A stretch of 64,000 nt of DNA, from IMG/VR virus record IMGVR_UViG_3300037114_000073, positions 1 through 64,000 of that record; one strand, given 5' to 3'. The position numbers were made by a program, and so were the translations under genes. Source of the stretch: a virus. Below, one piece after another: positions 48,288 to 55,938 of the stretch. The notes beneath the pieces are model-generated. The model was not told where the DNA came from and did not search any database. It worked only from the letters and a program-made list of their open reading frames with translations. The first letter of the stretch is position 1. Each line of letters opens with the position of its first letter.

Positions 48288-49823
48288 TTATTGTACGGAA
48301 GCTTTCTGTTTGTAGACTTGTTCTTCTGAGAGCGGGGAGTTAGCTGCTTTCTCTAGTTCTGCTCTCTCATCCTGTTCCCGCTTCACAATCATCTCTACTA
48401 CTAACTTCACATCCTCCAGTGAGGTATATGGTGCATGTAGTCTTCGGAGTTCAGGTGACATTGAACTCTGATAGAACATATCTCCACGACTCATCAGGTT
48501 CTCTGCTCCTTTGGTAGAGAGAATAGTTCTGCTGTCAGCATTGCTTGGCAGACGGAAGCAAAGTCTGGTTGGGAAATTAGCTTTGATACTTCCCTTGATC
48601 AGGCTAACGTCCGGCCGCTGCGTCGCTGCAATGACATGAATACCACTTGCACGACTGCGTGCAACGATGACAGAGAGTTTACTGGAATTGGATTTAGCTT
48701 CGTCTCGATCCAATGATGGTCCGATAATGTCTGCGAGTTCATCGATCATAACCACTATGTAAGGAAGTTTGTGTTCCTTATTGAGTAGGTTATACTCGTG
48801 AATATTGCGAACATCCATCTGCCCAATCTTATCCAAACGCAGCTGAGTTTCCTTCACACACCAATTCAACGCTTCCATTGTTTTGTAAACGTTGGTGCAA
48901 ATCGGAAACTGTAAATGTGGTATTCCAGCGAATGCTTTGAATTCTACTCCTTTCGTATCGGAAATGATCAGCTTTAATTCTCGCGGATTCATTGTCCAGG
49001 TAATTCCCAACGCGATGGAATGCTGAACAGTAGATTTTCCACTTCCGGTTGTTCCAGCAATTAACAAATGTGGCTGGTCAGTGAGATCATCCACAAATGG
49101 ATTTCCACTACTGTCAATTCCAAAGTTCAATGGAATTGGCTTGTGCTTATCTCGTGTTTCAATCTGCATGTAATCTGCAACGTTGCTTAGAGTATCCCGG
49201 AACAATACCATCTTGCGATTCTTGTTGGGAACAAATACTCCTACAGCTGATTCCCCGGGCATTCTCTTTACTACGATTGACTCTGCTCCCAATGAGACTG
49301 CAAAATCCTTGCTCATTGATTCAAGATGGGCAACTTTTGTTTTTCGGACTGGAAAGAAACGATAGGTACTGATGATTGGTCCTACACTTACAGGGCCAAC
49401 AAATTCAGCATGGCGACCCAGGACTTCGATCTTCTCAGCTAACGTTTCCACGATTTCTTTCTGTTCAGGTGTAAGCTTCTCCTTTGCTTTCTTGGCTTTT
49501 ACTTCCGGAGTGTTCTCAAAAGTACTCGTTACCTTTTCCAACATATGTGCCTTATCTTTTTCAGATAAGTTTACCAAACTCAATCTGAGCCTGTCACTGT
49601 GCGGACGATGACGCTTGGCTCCTCTCACTTGTTCAACTCTTTCTCCGTTGACTGTTATGAACTCTCCGCTTACGTTAATGCAACGATGCCCTGGGAATAC
49701 ACCACAACGCGGGCAAACAATTGAGAGAACTGGATCGGTGATCTTCTTGTGCTTGCTGGAATGCTTTGACTTCGATACATGCTTCGACTTGGACTTCGAT
49801 ACAGACTTTACTTTATGTGACAT
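48288..49823 (-). CDS. FtsK/SpoIIIE-type DNA translocase with N-terminal zinc finger, 511 aa
   Basis: AAGGAGATC precedes the chosen ATG. Order: a Lys/Ser/His repeat (KSKSKHVSKSKHSSKHKK, 8-27), a zinc finger CPRCGVFPGHRC (37-48) continuing to NVSGEFI and HRPHSDR, the FtsK alpha domain (GPVSVGPIISTYRFFPVRKT), then the beta motor with Walker A GTTGSGKST (257-265) and Walker B IVVMIDELADI. The C-terminal gamma (DNA-recognition) domain and N-terminal membrane anchor of bacterial FtsK are missing. In a phage this motor might segregate a plasmid-like prophage, resolve or move DNA, or aid packaging. Confidence 0.85.
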   Translation of the reverse strand: MSHKVKSVSKSKSKHVSKSKHSSKHKKITDPVLSIVCPRCGVFPGHRCINVSGEFITVNGERVEQVRGAKRHRPHSDRLRLSLVNLSEKDKAHMLEKVTSTFENTPEVKAKKAKEKLTPEQKEIVETLAEKIEVLGRHAEFVGPVSVGPIISTYRFFPVRKTKVAHLESMSKDFAVSLGAESIVVKRMPGESAVGVFVPNKNRKMVLFRDTLSNVADYMQIETRDKHKPIPLNFGIDSSGNPFVDDLTDQPHLLIAGTTGSGKSTVQHSIALGITWTMNPRELKLIISDTKGVEFKAFAGIPHLQFPICTNVYKTMEALNWCVKETQLRLDKIGQMDVRNIHEYNLLNKEHKLPYIVVMIDELADIIGPSLDRDEAKSNSSKLSVIVARSRASGIHVIAATQRPDVSLIKGSIKANFPTRLCFRLPSNADSRTILSTKGAENLMSRGDMFYQSSMSPELRRLHAPYTSLEDVKLVVEMIVKREQDERAELEKAANSPLSEEQVYKQKASVQ

Positions 49824-49885
49824 TTTGATCTCCTTGATTTTTGAAATGTGGCGTTTTAGGTATGCGCTCCCCACCTAGTTACAAG

Positions 49886-50344
49886 TTATGCAGACTTCTT
49901 CTTCATGGTATGGACCTTTCCCTTCAATACAACCTTTCCTTTCTTGGTGCCAATCGAAATTCGCTGGCGGTGTGGGCGGTTGCGCTTCTCCCCCTTCTTC
50001 ATCTTGATCTTCTCTCCGCCAGTGATGATGAACTCACCTGAGACGTTTACGCAGCGATGACCACGCTTCGATTTGCACAAAGGGCAATCAATAGTGGAAA
50101 TAACTTTGGAAAAAATCTCCACAACTTTGGGAGAGATCTTCTTGCTATGCTTGGTGGACTTCTCAGACTTCTCAGACTTCTCAGACTTCGTGGAATGCTT
50201 CTTGGAGCTCTTTGACTTCATCATATTAATTCTCCTTTGTATTCGTTGATTGTTAAAATCTGTCTGGTAGCACTCATCAGAACAATAACTTTTCTTCTTA
50301 CGAGCACTCCAGAACGATAGTAGCTTTCCACATTGACAGTTCAT
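49886..50344 (-). CDS. Zinc-finger protein homologous to the FtsK N-terminus, 152 aa
   Basis: The full frame starts with a MNCQCGKLL...SYCSDECYQTDF zinc motif and overlaps the upstream gene by 4 nt. A second, strong start lies at 50224 (AAAGGAGAATTAAT upstream) after this motif, so two forms of 152 and 112 residues are possible. The rest has a repeated Lys/Ser/Glu linker, then CPLCKSKRGHRC, NVSGEFI and RNRPHRQR, matching the FtsK zinc finger almost residue by residue. It may bind the same target as the motor. Confidence 0.7.
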   Translation of the reverse strand: MNCQCGKLLSFWSARKKKSYCSDECYQTDFNNQRIQRRINMMKSKSSKKHSTKSEKSEKSEKSTKHSKKISPKVVEIFSKVISTIDCPLCKSKRGHRCVNVSGEFIITGGEKIKMKKGEKRNRPHRQRISIGTKKGKVVLKGKVHTMKKKSA

Positions 50345-50631
50345 TTGGCATCGTTTATTGCTTGAATTACCTGCTGCATTTCATTCCAATAGATTGCTAC
50401 TAATTGTCGAAGCTGTTGCTTATCCAACGACTCTGTATAAGCATCAATTTCTAACGGTGTACGATGCAATGCCAGATCGCAAGTAAGCTTGGCAACGTTC
50501 CGTTTCAAACGTTCATGCCACTCTTTTTGGCGAGCGGCAGCTCCAGTTGTAATCGTGTTTGCAATGTCTGTAACGTATGCTTCAATCTTTTCCTGCACAC
50601 GATTATCCTGAACAAATCGATGAAATATCAT
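50341..50631 (-). CDS. Unknown helical protein, 96 aa
   Basis: ATG with AGGAGGAAAG upstream. All-helical (VQEKIEAYVTDIANTI; LRQLVAIYWNEMQQVIQAIND). Overlaps both neighbours by 4 nt. Function unknown. Confidence 0.6.
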   Translation of the reverse strand: MIFHRFVQDNRVQEKIEAYVTDIANTITTGAAARQKEWHERLKRNVAKLTCDLALHRTPLEIDAYTESLDKQQLRQLVAIYWNEMQQVIQAINDAK

Positions 50632-50852
50632 GCTCTTTCCTCCTGAATTCTTCGGCAAGTTTGGCAATCGTCTTTGGGGTTGAATACTCCCTTTTCATAC
50701 AAATGGTCAACGAACTTTCCGCAGAGTGATTTTCTGGGAGTACCATATCCACCCAGTATATCTTTTACGGAAAGTGCTAAATGACATGTAGAACTTCCAC
50801 ACGCAACAAGTACATACGGATATTCTTTACTTGGTGCCAATTTCTTATCCAT
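50628..50852 (-). CDS. Small zinc-binding protein, 74 aa
   Basis: VACGSSTCHLAL, KSLCGKF and DCQTCRRI supply five Cys and a His. Similar Cys spacing occurs in short phage accessory proteins. Overlaps both neighbours. Function unknown. Confidence 0.6.
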   Translation of the reverse strand: MDKKLAPSKEYPYVLVACGSSTCHLALSVKDILGGYGTPRKSLCGKFVDHLYEKGVFNPKDDCQTCRRIQEERA

Positions 50853-51114
50853 AGATTAATTTTTCCTCCTTCCCATCTTTCTGCACAACAAAAACTCGCG
50901 TGAGAGGCCCGAACGAATCCCCATCTCCGGTGTAAACTCGGAGAACACGATAACCAAGGTCAGCAAGCTTGGGCCTGGCTGTTTTCTGTTCCCAATCGTA
51001 CCACGTCAAACCACTTTTGTTATTGAATTGAGGAAATGCAGTAGATGGCTGGGAACAAAATCCCAGTTCATAATCCGCTGCATCATTCCCAATAACATCA
51101 AGCAGATTTTGCAT
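50845..51114 (-). CDS. Unknown protein, 89 aa
   Basis: Alpha/beta small protein, MQNLLDVIGNDAADYELGF to FVVQKDGKEEKLIYG. Overlaps the HNH gene end by 17 nt. Family not recognised. Confidence 0.55.
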   Translation of the reverse strand: MQNLLDVIGNDAADYELGFCSQPSTAFPQFNNKSGLTWYDWEQKTARPKLADLGYRVLRVYTGDGDSFGPLTRVFVVQKDGKEEKLIYG

Positions 51115-51397
51115 GTTGTCTCTCCTTCATATGAAAGCTTCTGTGGCAAGTCCGATGGCAAGGTTTCCGGTTTGACGCATCATTGTTTTTGTGGTTGCCA
51201 TCCTGGTGGTGGATGGTGAGCTTCGTTTTGATGGGAATTGATCCCCTGATGATATGCCAAGTGCCATCGTCTGCAATCAAGTCTTCTAGCTTCAGTAAAG
51301 GTTCTTTGCAGAAATAGCACTTGGTTGCAGTTCCGAAATGATTCATCATCATTCGAAGCATTCTGAGTTCTGATCGACTACTTTTTCGCATGCTCAT
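51098..51397 (-). CDS. Small HNH endonuclease, 99 aa
   Basis: CYFCKEPLL, then KLTIHHQDGNHKNNDASN and CHRTCHRSFH form a compact HNH domain: zinc Cys pairs around HH...N...H. No DNA-binding extension, unlike the homing enzymes elsewhere. HNH proteins close to terminase often help in packaging cos-type genomes, and the terminase gene lies about 2 kb away, so packaging is possible here. Overlaps neighbours by 4-17 nt. Confidence 0.72.
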   Translation of the reverse strand: MSMRKSSRSELRMLRMMMNHFGTATKCYFCKEPLLKLEDLIADDGTWHIIRGSIPIKTKLTIHHQDGNHKNNDASNRKPCHRTCHRSFHMKERQHAKSA

Positions 51398-51576
51398 CCG
51401 ACATACTCCCCTGAAGAGAGAAGTCTGTCTTTGTAAATAACAAAAAATTTCAAACCCTTCTGCACCACTTTCGTTTCAACTCTCGCCTGAGATGCCAACT
51501 GTTTTGCTGCGCGCTCAGCTGCAGAAAGCTTGAAATGTTCACTCGATTCAAACCATCCAAATTCATAAGTTTTCAT
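51394..51576 (-). CDS. Unknown protein, 60 aa
   Basis: ATG coupled to the SWIM gene stop (ATGA). Reads MKTYEFGWFESSEHFKLSAAERAAKQLAS then a beta stretch FFVIYKDRLL. Function unknown. Confidence 0.55.
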   Translation of the reverse strand: MKTYEFGWFESSEHFKLSAAERAAKQLASQARVETKVVQKGLKFFVIYKDRLLSSGEYVG

Positions 51577-51722
51577 GCTGCCCTCCGCGTGGTGCCAATC
51601 GATTTCAGTTGAAGAATGTGTTTACAATCTTTTCTGGGAGTAGCAAAGTGCCATGCAGGACAACTGCAGGACCACTTTCGTCCGCGGAGAGTAATTGAAT
51701 ATTTTCGTCGCGCGTCGCTCAT
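51573..51722 (-). CDS. SWIM-type zinc finger mini-protein, 49 aa
   Basis: The frame YSITLRGRKWSCSCPAWHF...DCKHILQLKSIG shows the SWIM signature CxCxxxxx..CxH with the conserved Pro-x-Trp, a zinc motif that binds DNA or protein. At 49 residues it is the motif and little else. The stop overlaps the next start (ATGA), supporting translation; the ATG has no strong ribosome site. An overlapping frame on the same strand is less convincing. Confidence 0.65.
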   Translation of the reverse strand: MSDARRKYSITLRGRKWSCSCPAWHFATPRKDCKHILQLKSIGTTRRAA

Positions 51723-51746
51723 GGAACTGATTTTGAAAAACTTTTT

Positions 51747-52004
51747 TCATAATTCACACTCCGCTTCCATACTCCCATGAACCTGGATATAGCACTCGTC
51801 GCACAGTTGACCGTGACCGCATTCAATGGAAGCGGCTTGCTTTTCACACGCTTCACAATAATCATCGGGAACGCGTTTTCCTTCTCGTGTCACTTTTGTG
51901 AATGTAGCGGTCATGGGATTAATTTCTCCGAAAGTGGAAGGCCTAACAGTCCATACATCTGCTGGACCAAATACTTCACGGCGAACACGTTCACGAATTT
52001 TCAT
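51747..52004 (-). CDS. Zinc-binding protein, 85 aa
   Basis: ATG with GGAGGACA upstream. The C-terminal half holds CEACEKQAASIECGHGQLCDEC, a RING-like or zinc-ribbon Cys/His set. The N-terminal half is basic. Coupled to the tiny membrane protein upstream (ATGA). Function unknown. Confidence 0.62.
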   Translation of the reverse strand: MKIRERVRREVFGPADVWTVRPSTFGEINPMTATFTKVTREGKRVPDDYCEACEKQAASIECGHGQLCDECYIQVHGSMEAECEL

Positions 52005-52072
52005 ATTGTCCTCCAGAGCACCGTAATAAAGAAAACCACTGAGCAAAGGTAGATGTAGAAGTTTATTTTCAT
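52001..52072 (-). CDS. Tiny membrane protein, 23 aa
   Basis: Both ends overlap the neighbouring genes by ATGA, so it is translated in step with them. The sequence MKINFYIYLCSVVFFITVLWRTI is one membrane helix and little else. Its precise double coupling argues that it is a real gene rather than a chance frame. Confidence 0.55.
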   Translation of the reverse strand: MKINFYIYLCSVVFFITVLWRTI

Positions 52073-52284
52073 AGCATCACCCCCGCTTGCATAATCACAC
52101 GGCATTTACCACTGCGGGCTCCGGAAATGTTCTTTTGGTTTTTGCTGGTGATATGTGTGCGAGTCGTTTTCGCCAAAGTGCCGACTTCGAAATTTCTGTG
52201 TGATTGAATCTCGTCGCGGACTTCTTCGTCCACGTAAACTTTTAGAGGTACACCATTTACTGTTATGTTGCTCAGATCCGGCAT
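52069..52284 (-). CDS. Unknown protein, 71 aa
   Basis: Starts MPDLSNITVNGVPLKVYVDEEV with a beta hairpin; the C-terminal part is basic with SGARSGKC. GGAG precedes the ATG. Function unknown. Confidence 0.55.
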   Translation of the reverse strand: MPDLSNITVNGVPLKVYVDEEVRDEIQSHRNFEVGTLAKTTRTHITSKNQKNISGARSGKCRVIMQAGVML

Positions 52285-52321
52285 CGTAATCTCCTATGGA
52301 GTGGATGGTATCGGAATTTCG

Positions 52322-52345
52322 TGGTGCCAACGGAAATTTTAGTTT
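52322..52345. repeat. 24-bp direct repeat, copy 1
   Basis: Identical to 52680-52703. On the coding strand it contains AAATTTCCGTTGGCACCA and stands between a stop codon and the next ribosome site. Confidence 0.65.
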
Positions 52346-52552
52346 TTATCGTTTTGGAATGTGACCTGTTGCTTGCTTGCGAAAATGTGGATTATCAAAG
52401 GCAAAAAACTTATGCACCATTTTCTTCTGCTGAACATCGCTCGGATATCCTGAAATTGCTGCAACATATTCTGCAGTCATTTTCTTTCTGCGTGCAAGAG
52501 ATGGCTTCGATTTTGCCAACTCCAAAGTTAATGTTTCATGTTTATAAACCAT
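52346..52552 (-). CDS. Unknown basic protein, 68 aa
   Basis: ATG with GGAG upstream, overlapping the end of the 35-residue gene. Basic, with SKPSLARRKKMTAEYVAAISG. Ends next to direct-repeat copy 1. Function unknown. Confidence 0.5.
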   Translation of the reverse strand: MVYKHETLTLELAKSKPSLARRKKMTAEYVAAISGYPSDVQQKKMVHKFFAFDNPHFRKQATGHIPKR

Positions 52553-52649
52553 TTCTCCAACCTGGAGATAAGGAATAATTGATTTCAGCTTCGGATTTCA
52601 AAACCCAAGGATATGAGCGAGCAATCTTTTTCAATTCTGATTTCGTCAT
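52542..52649 (-). CDS. Small protein, 35 aa
   Basis: Strong AAAAGGAGAATTAAC before the ATG. Reads MTKSELKKIARSYPWVLKSE. Its end overlaps the next gene by 11 nt. Function unknown. Confidence 0.5.
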   Translation of the reverse strand: MTKSELKKIARSYPWVLKSEAEINYSLSPGWRNGL

Positions 52650-52679
52650 GTTAATTCTCCTTTTGAATTTTTTGTTCGA

Positions 52680-52703
52680 TGGTGCCAACGGAAATTTTAG
52701 TTT
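52680..52703. repeat. 24-bp direct repeat, copy 2
   Basis: Identical to 52322-52345. The coding-strand part touches the last codons of the SH3-like gene. Confidence 0.65.
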
Positions 52704-52915
52704 CAAAGTTTTTCAACATCAAATTCGGTGCAAGTGATTCCCGTATTTTTTGTCAGCTGAATCATCAACGAAAATTTTGCATTTTTCACATGGTTAACTT
52801 TTTGTAGTGGATCAGGGGTGATGCAACGAACAGTACCAATCGCACCAAAAGCACTTTCATAGGAACGACGAGTGGTTGTAACTTTAACGCGATCACCAAC
52901 TTTTAATGTTTTCAT
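52703..52915 (-). CDS. Small SH3-like protein, 70 aa
   Basis: First gene after the 52997-53025 promoter; AAGGAG precedes the ATG. KVGDRVKVTTTRRSYESAFGAIGTVRCITPDPL follows the KOW/SH3 pattern of strand, turn and glycine. Function unknown. Confidence 0.6.
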   Translation of the reverse strand: MKTLKVGDRVKVTTTRRSYESAFGAIGTVRCITPDPLQKVNHVKNAKFSLMIQLTKNTGITCTEFDVEKL

Positions 52916-52996
52916 ACGACGTTTCTCCTTTTCTACAATGTGTGAATTCATTGGCCTTTACGAAGGTGCATATTCTACACTTCGTGCATACCATTA

Positions 52997-53025
52997 TTGT
53001 AGATTCTGGAGGTATGCCTGTCAAG
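52997..53025 (-). promoter_or_regulatory. Sigma-70 promoter
   Basis: TTGACA (53020-53025), 17-bp spacer, TACAAT (52997-53002). A stem ACGAAG/CTTCGT starts about seven bases after the predicted transcript start. Drives the small-gene block. Confidence 0.82.
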
Positions 53026-53035
53026 GAAAAAACAG

Positions 53036-53048
53036 GTTATTTTAACCA
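53036..53048 (-). terminator. Weak terminator after the terminase gene
   Basis: GGTTA and TAACC form a 5-bp stem with a 3-nt loop, followed by TGTTTTTT on the minus strand. The next promoter begins right after it, marking an operon border. Confidence 0.5.
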
Positions 53049-53103
53049 ATGTTTATGGGGTTCTCAGTGGCCTGGAATTGATTAAAGACTGTAAAATCGA
53101 GGA

Positions 53104-55014
53104 TTATGTAGGATCTTGCTCTGGCTTAAACTCTTGCGGAATATCGCCATACTTTTCTTTATGCGGTTTAATTTCTGCAGGCAAATAACCCAATCTTCTG
53201 CTGCGAACAATTTGAGCAATAGCAAATGCCATCACACAGTCATCATGGCAGCCAACGTCTCCTTCTGGTCTTCCTTGTTTATCCTGGTTGCGAACGAAAG
53301 TGCTCATTTCCTCAATAAGCTTAAGGCTGTGAATTTTATTGGGAAATTCACTGAGATAATATTTTGCACGATTTAATGCCAGTGGACGAGTTTTCGGTGT
53401 TGTAGGGAATCCATCTATTTCCCGCTGTCTTCCTTGGCCACCATCCTGAGCTTTTTCTGTGATATGCCCTCTCCCCCATCCTTCCTTCCACCAATCTCTA
53501 TGCTTGTAAATATTCATGTAGGAACACGCACGCTGCATTGTAAGAATTACCGTTCCTCCATCATTGTTTCTTTCCACAGCGACAAGTGCATTATTATATC
53601 GTTCCCCTAGATCTGCTAAATCCCAACCAAATTCTTCTGGTAATAATTGTGAACGATATTCTGCAACTTGCTCTCCAGATTCTTCGTCAATTACCTCAGC
53701 AACGCTCCAGTCCAATCTGCTTGCGGGATCTTCATCACTGCCGACTTCCAATCCGGATGCTACGTCTGCTCCGATAATATAATTATGATGTGGCTTTTCT
53801 TGTTTGAAGATTGTAATTTTCCCATGCTTTTCCCTGGGAGAGTATGCAAGTAATTCTTTATAACGCTGACGAACGATTTCCTTATCGAAAAATGAACTGC
53901 CGGTTAATAGGAAACAGGTAATATCGTCTTCAGGATATTTCTCATCGAACTCATCTCTTAATTGTTCCTTCTTCATTCTGCGCCAAGCAATTTGATTTAG
54001 ATTTACTTGGACGCTTATTTGTTCCTGGTCTGCAATAAATAATAATTCGTCCTTCTGTAAAGAATCCTGTTCGACTGGTTTATCAAGATAATATTCATCA
54101 TGACGATTCCAGGTATGAAAGTGATATGTGAATTCTCTATATCCTTTTCCAGTGTCTCTTGCTCTCATACATTCGGAAAAGAAATACCCGCCATGTCCAT
54201 TGGCGGTGGATTCCATATCGAATGTTCCATCTTTCGGAATCGCTTCTTTCATATTTGCAAGAGTGGCCTCAGGACTTCCTTCCCATCTTGCGACTTCAGT
54301 TGCCACTACATGCTGGAGAGTTAATCCTTGCCCAACTTCTTCGACTTCAGCTGATGCACAACGAATAGCACAATCAATCTGATCAAATATTATTTCTTTT
54401 CTGTTGGACGCTACCGTGTGAAGTAGATGCTGGTGGAGTTCCTGTGCAAAGGAATTCTTTGAACGATCAAAAGGATCAACCATTCCAAACAGATTGTATA
54501 CGCGTTTAAGCATTCTAAAATGTGCTGTTGCATACTCACCTGTCTGGGAAATGAGAAGGCCATTATGTCCGGGATTTAAAATACAAGGAAGAAATAAACG
54601 GCGGATAATCATATACGTCGTGTATCCGCCTTGCCGTGGCTTTAGGAATATATTTCTTGAGCCAAGCTTTGATTCAATATCTCTTTGGATTGTATTTAAA
54701 GCAAAAGGAACAAGGTTACGGTTCCAGAAGATTGATTCAGATGGGAGTATTTCTTTTTCACCCTTTTCAGGCTGCTTACGCTGAATCCAACAAAAACGCA
54801 GCATGAACTCCTCAGGTCCATACTGCGTCCAAAGGTTTTGTAGTTGGAATAATTGTTCTTTTACACGACCGGGATCTGGTCCGTGGTAAGCATCTTTTGA
54901 TCTAGCAAATCCATATGTAGATTTTTGTGGTTGTACTAATTGCAGTCTTTCGGCAACAAGCTTTTTTACTAAAAGCTGGATCCCAGGATTAGAACTTTTA
55001 ACTAGAGCCCCCAT
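53104..55014 (-). CDS. terL: Terminase large subunit
   Basis: A 636-residue packaging motor. ATPase part: IFLKPRQGGYTTYM (about 122-135) is a terminase-type Walker A with an unusual Thr-Tyr end, and VATEVARWEG follows the expected acidic region. Nuclease part: NYIIGADVASGLE (first metal Asp), VAVERNNDGG and HDDCVMAFAIAQ (last acidic pair). It cuts and packages concatemeric DNA with the portal. No small subunit was recognised near it; it may be one of the small genes or outside the window. Confidence 0.88.
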   Translation of the reverse strand: MGALVKSSNPGIQLLVKKLVAERLQLVQPQKSTYGFARSKDAYHGPDPGRVKEQLFQLQNLWTQYGPEEFMLRFCWIQRKQPEKGEKEILPSESIFWNRNLVPFALNTIQRDIESKLGSRNIFLKPRQGGYTTYMIIRRLFLPCILNPGHNGLLISQTGEYATAHFRMLKRVYNLFGMVDPFDRSKNSFAQELHQHLLHTVASNRKEIIFDQIDCAIRCASAEVEEVGQGLTLQHVVATEVARWEGSPEATLANMKEAIPKDGTFDMESTANGHGGYFFSECMRARDTGKGYREFTYHFHTWNRHDEYYLDKPVEQDSLQKDELLFIADQEQISVQVNLNQIAWRRMKKEQLRDEFDEKYPEDDITCFLLTGSSFFDKEIVRQRYKELLAYSPREKHGKITIFKQEKPHHNYIIGADVASGLEVGSDEDPASRLDWSVAEVIDEESGEQVAEYRSQLLPEEFGWDLADLGERYNNALVAVERNNDGGTVILTMQRACSYMNIYKHRDWWKEGWGRGHITEKAQDGGQGRQREIDGFPTTPKTRPLALNRAKYYLSEFPNKIHSLKLIEEMSTFVRNQDKQGRPEGDVGCHDDCVMAFAIAQIVRSRRLGYLPAEIKPHKEKYGDIPQEFKPEQDPT

Positions 55015-55018
55015 TCAG

Positions 55019-55579
55019 TTATTGTGCAACCTCACTGGGAGTAGCTCCTCTCGACATGCTAACACCACTAGTGGTAACAGACGAAATCTTATTAGTAAGC
55101 ACTCGTATCTTTTTGCTAACTTCAGCATCACCTTGGTAATCAATTGTACCCAAAACCCCGCAATAAGGAAGATCTTTCTGATTAACTTCTTCTCGAACTA
55201 AACGATAATATTTATCGTCAAGATACGATCCTGTTGACATTCCCTCGAAATGTGCAAATGCTATACGAGATCCTATTTCAAAAGACGAACGATGATAAAT
55301 TGTTTCGTCTGATTCTCCACCTTCACTATCAATAATTACCCTACGTACTGTATAAGGTTTCCAAACTGCGATAACTATTCCTTCATAGACTGTTTTTTGC
55401 TGGGCGGTTTCTGCTAAAATAATTCCCCCTTCAGTAACGTGTTCCTTAGGGAGTACCCTTGTTAAACAATACGGATAATTAGGAATAAAACGTCTACCAC
55501 CAATATTTAATTCATATATTTCCTGGCAAATAGACGAAAGCTTTTTCTCAAGTAACGCGATTCTCTTTTCATTATTCAT
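55019..55579 (-). CDS. GroES-like co-chaperonin, 186 aa
   Basis: Residues 31-75: YPYCLTRVLPKEHVTEGGIILAE followed by TVYEGIVIAVWKPY matches the GroES barrel (hinge, mobile loop with GGI-I-L, then G-V-x-A-V-G). An N-terminal coiled-coil segment (KRIALLEKKLSSI) and a long C-terminal tail are added. As with T4 gp31, it may replace or redirect the host GroES so that GroEL folds the large capsid protein. It lies directly before the terminase gene and after a zinc-ribbon gene. Confidence 0.75.
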   Translation of the reverse strand: MNNEKRIALLEKKLSSICQEIYELNIGGRRFIPNYPYCLTRVLPKEHVTEGGIILAETAQQKTVYEGIVIAVWKPYTVRRVIIDSEGGESDETIYHRSSFEIGSRIAFAHFEGMSTGSYLDDKYYRLVREEVNQKDLPYCGVLGTIDYQGDAEVSKKIRVLTNKISSVTTSGVSMSRGATPSEVAQ

Positions 55580-55938
55580 TGTTTTACCTTCGAGGCTAGA
55601 TTATTCATCTGTAACGTTTCTTTTACATTCTTTTCTGTTGGTGCAATTAATGATGATTGCTTTGTTTCTACTTTTGCCCAAGTAGGAATCATATATCCAT
55701 GAGAATTAAAATGGCTAACAGCGAATGTATAAGCTGTTCCACAATTGGGGCACTTATCTAACTTCTCATGTGCAAAAGCAATAACCGTTACGTCAATAGA
55801 ATTTAAAATTCTGGGTCTAGGAATCTTAACTACTATTTCTTCTTGACAGTTTTGGCATTTAAACCTAGCTGCTATTGGAAGTGCTCGTCCTGCATCTGGA
55901 ACTGGTTGTTGTGGTTGATTATTATTTTCTTCTGTCAT
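55576..55938 (-). CDS. Zinc-ribbon protein, 120 aa
   Basis: ATG with GGGGAG upstream. CQNCQEEIVV and CPNCGTAYTF give a CxxC...CxxC zinc ribbon about 35 residues apart. Stop overlaps the GroES-like start. Function unknown; DNA- or protein-binding role likely. Confidence 0.65.
   Translation of the reverse strand: MTEENNNQPQQPVPDAGRALPIAARFKCQNCQEEIVVKIPRPRILNSIDVTVIAFAHEKLDKCPNCGTAYTFAVSHFNSHGYMIPTWAKVETKQSSLIAPTEKNVKETLQMNNLASKVKQ

Noticed and set aside
51600-51750. 43-codon frame overlapping the SWIM gene in another frame
   Set aside because: Unconvincing composition; the SWIM frame has a complete zinc motif and an ATGA-coupled end.
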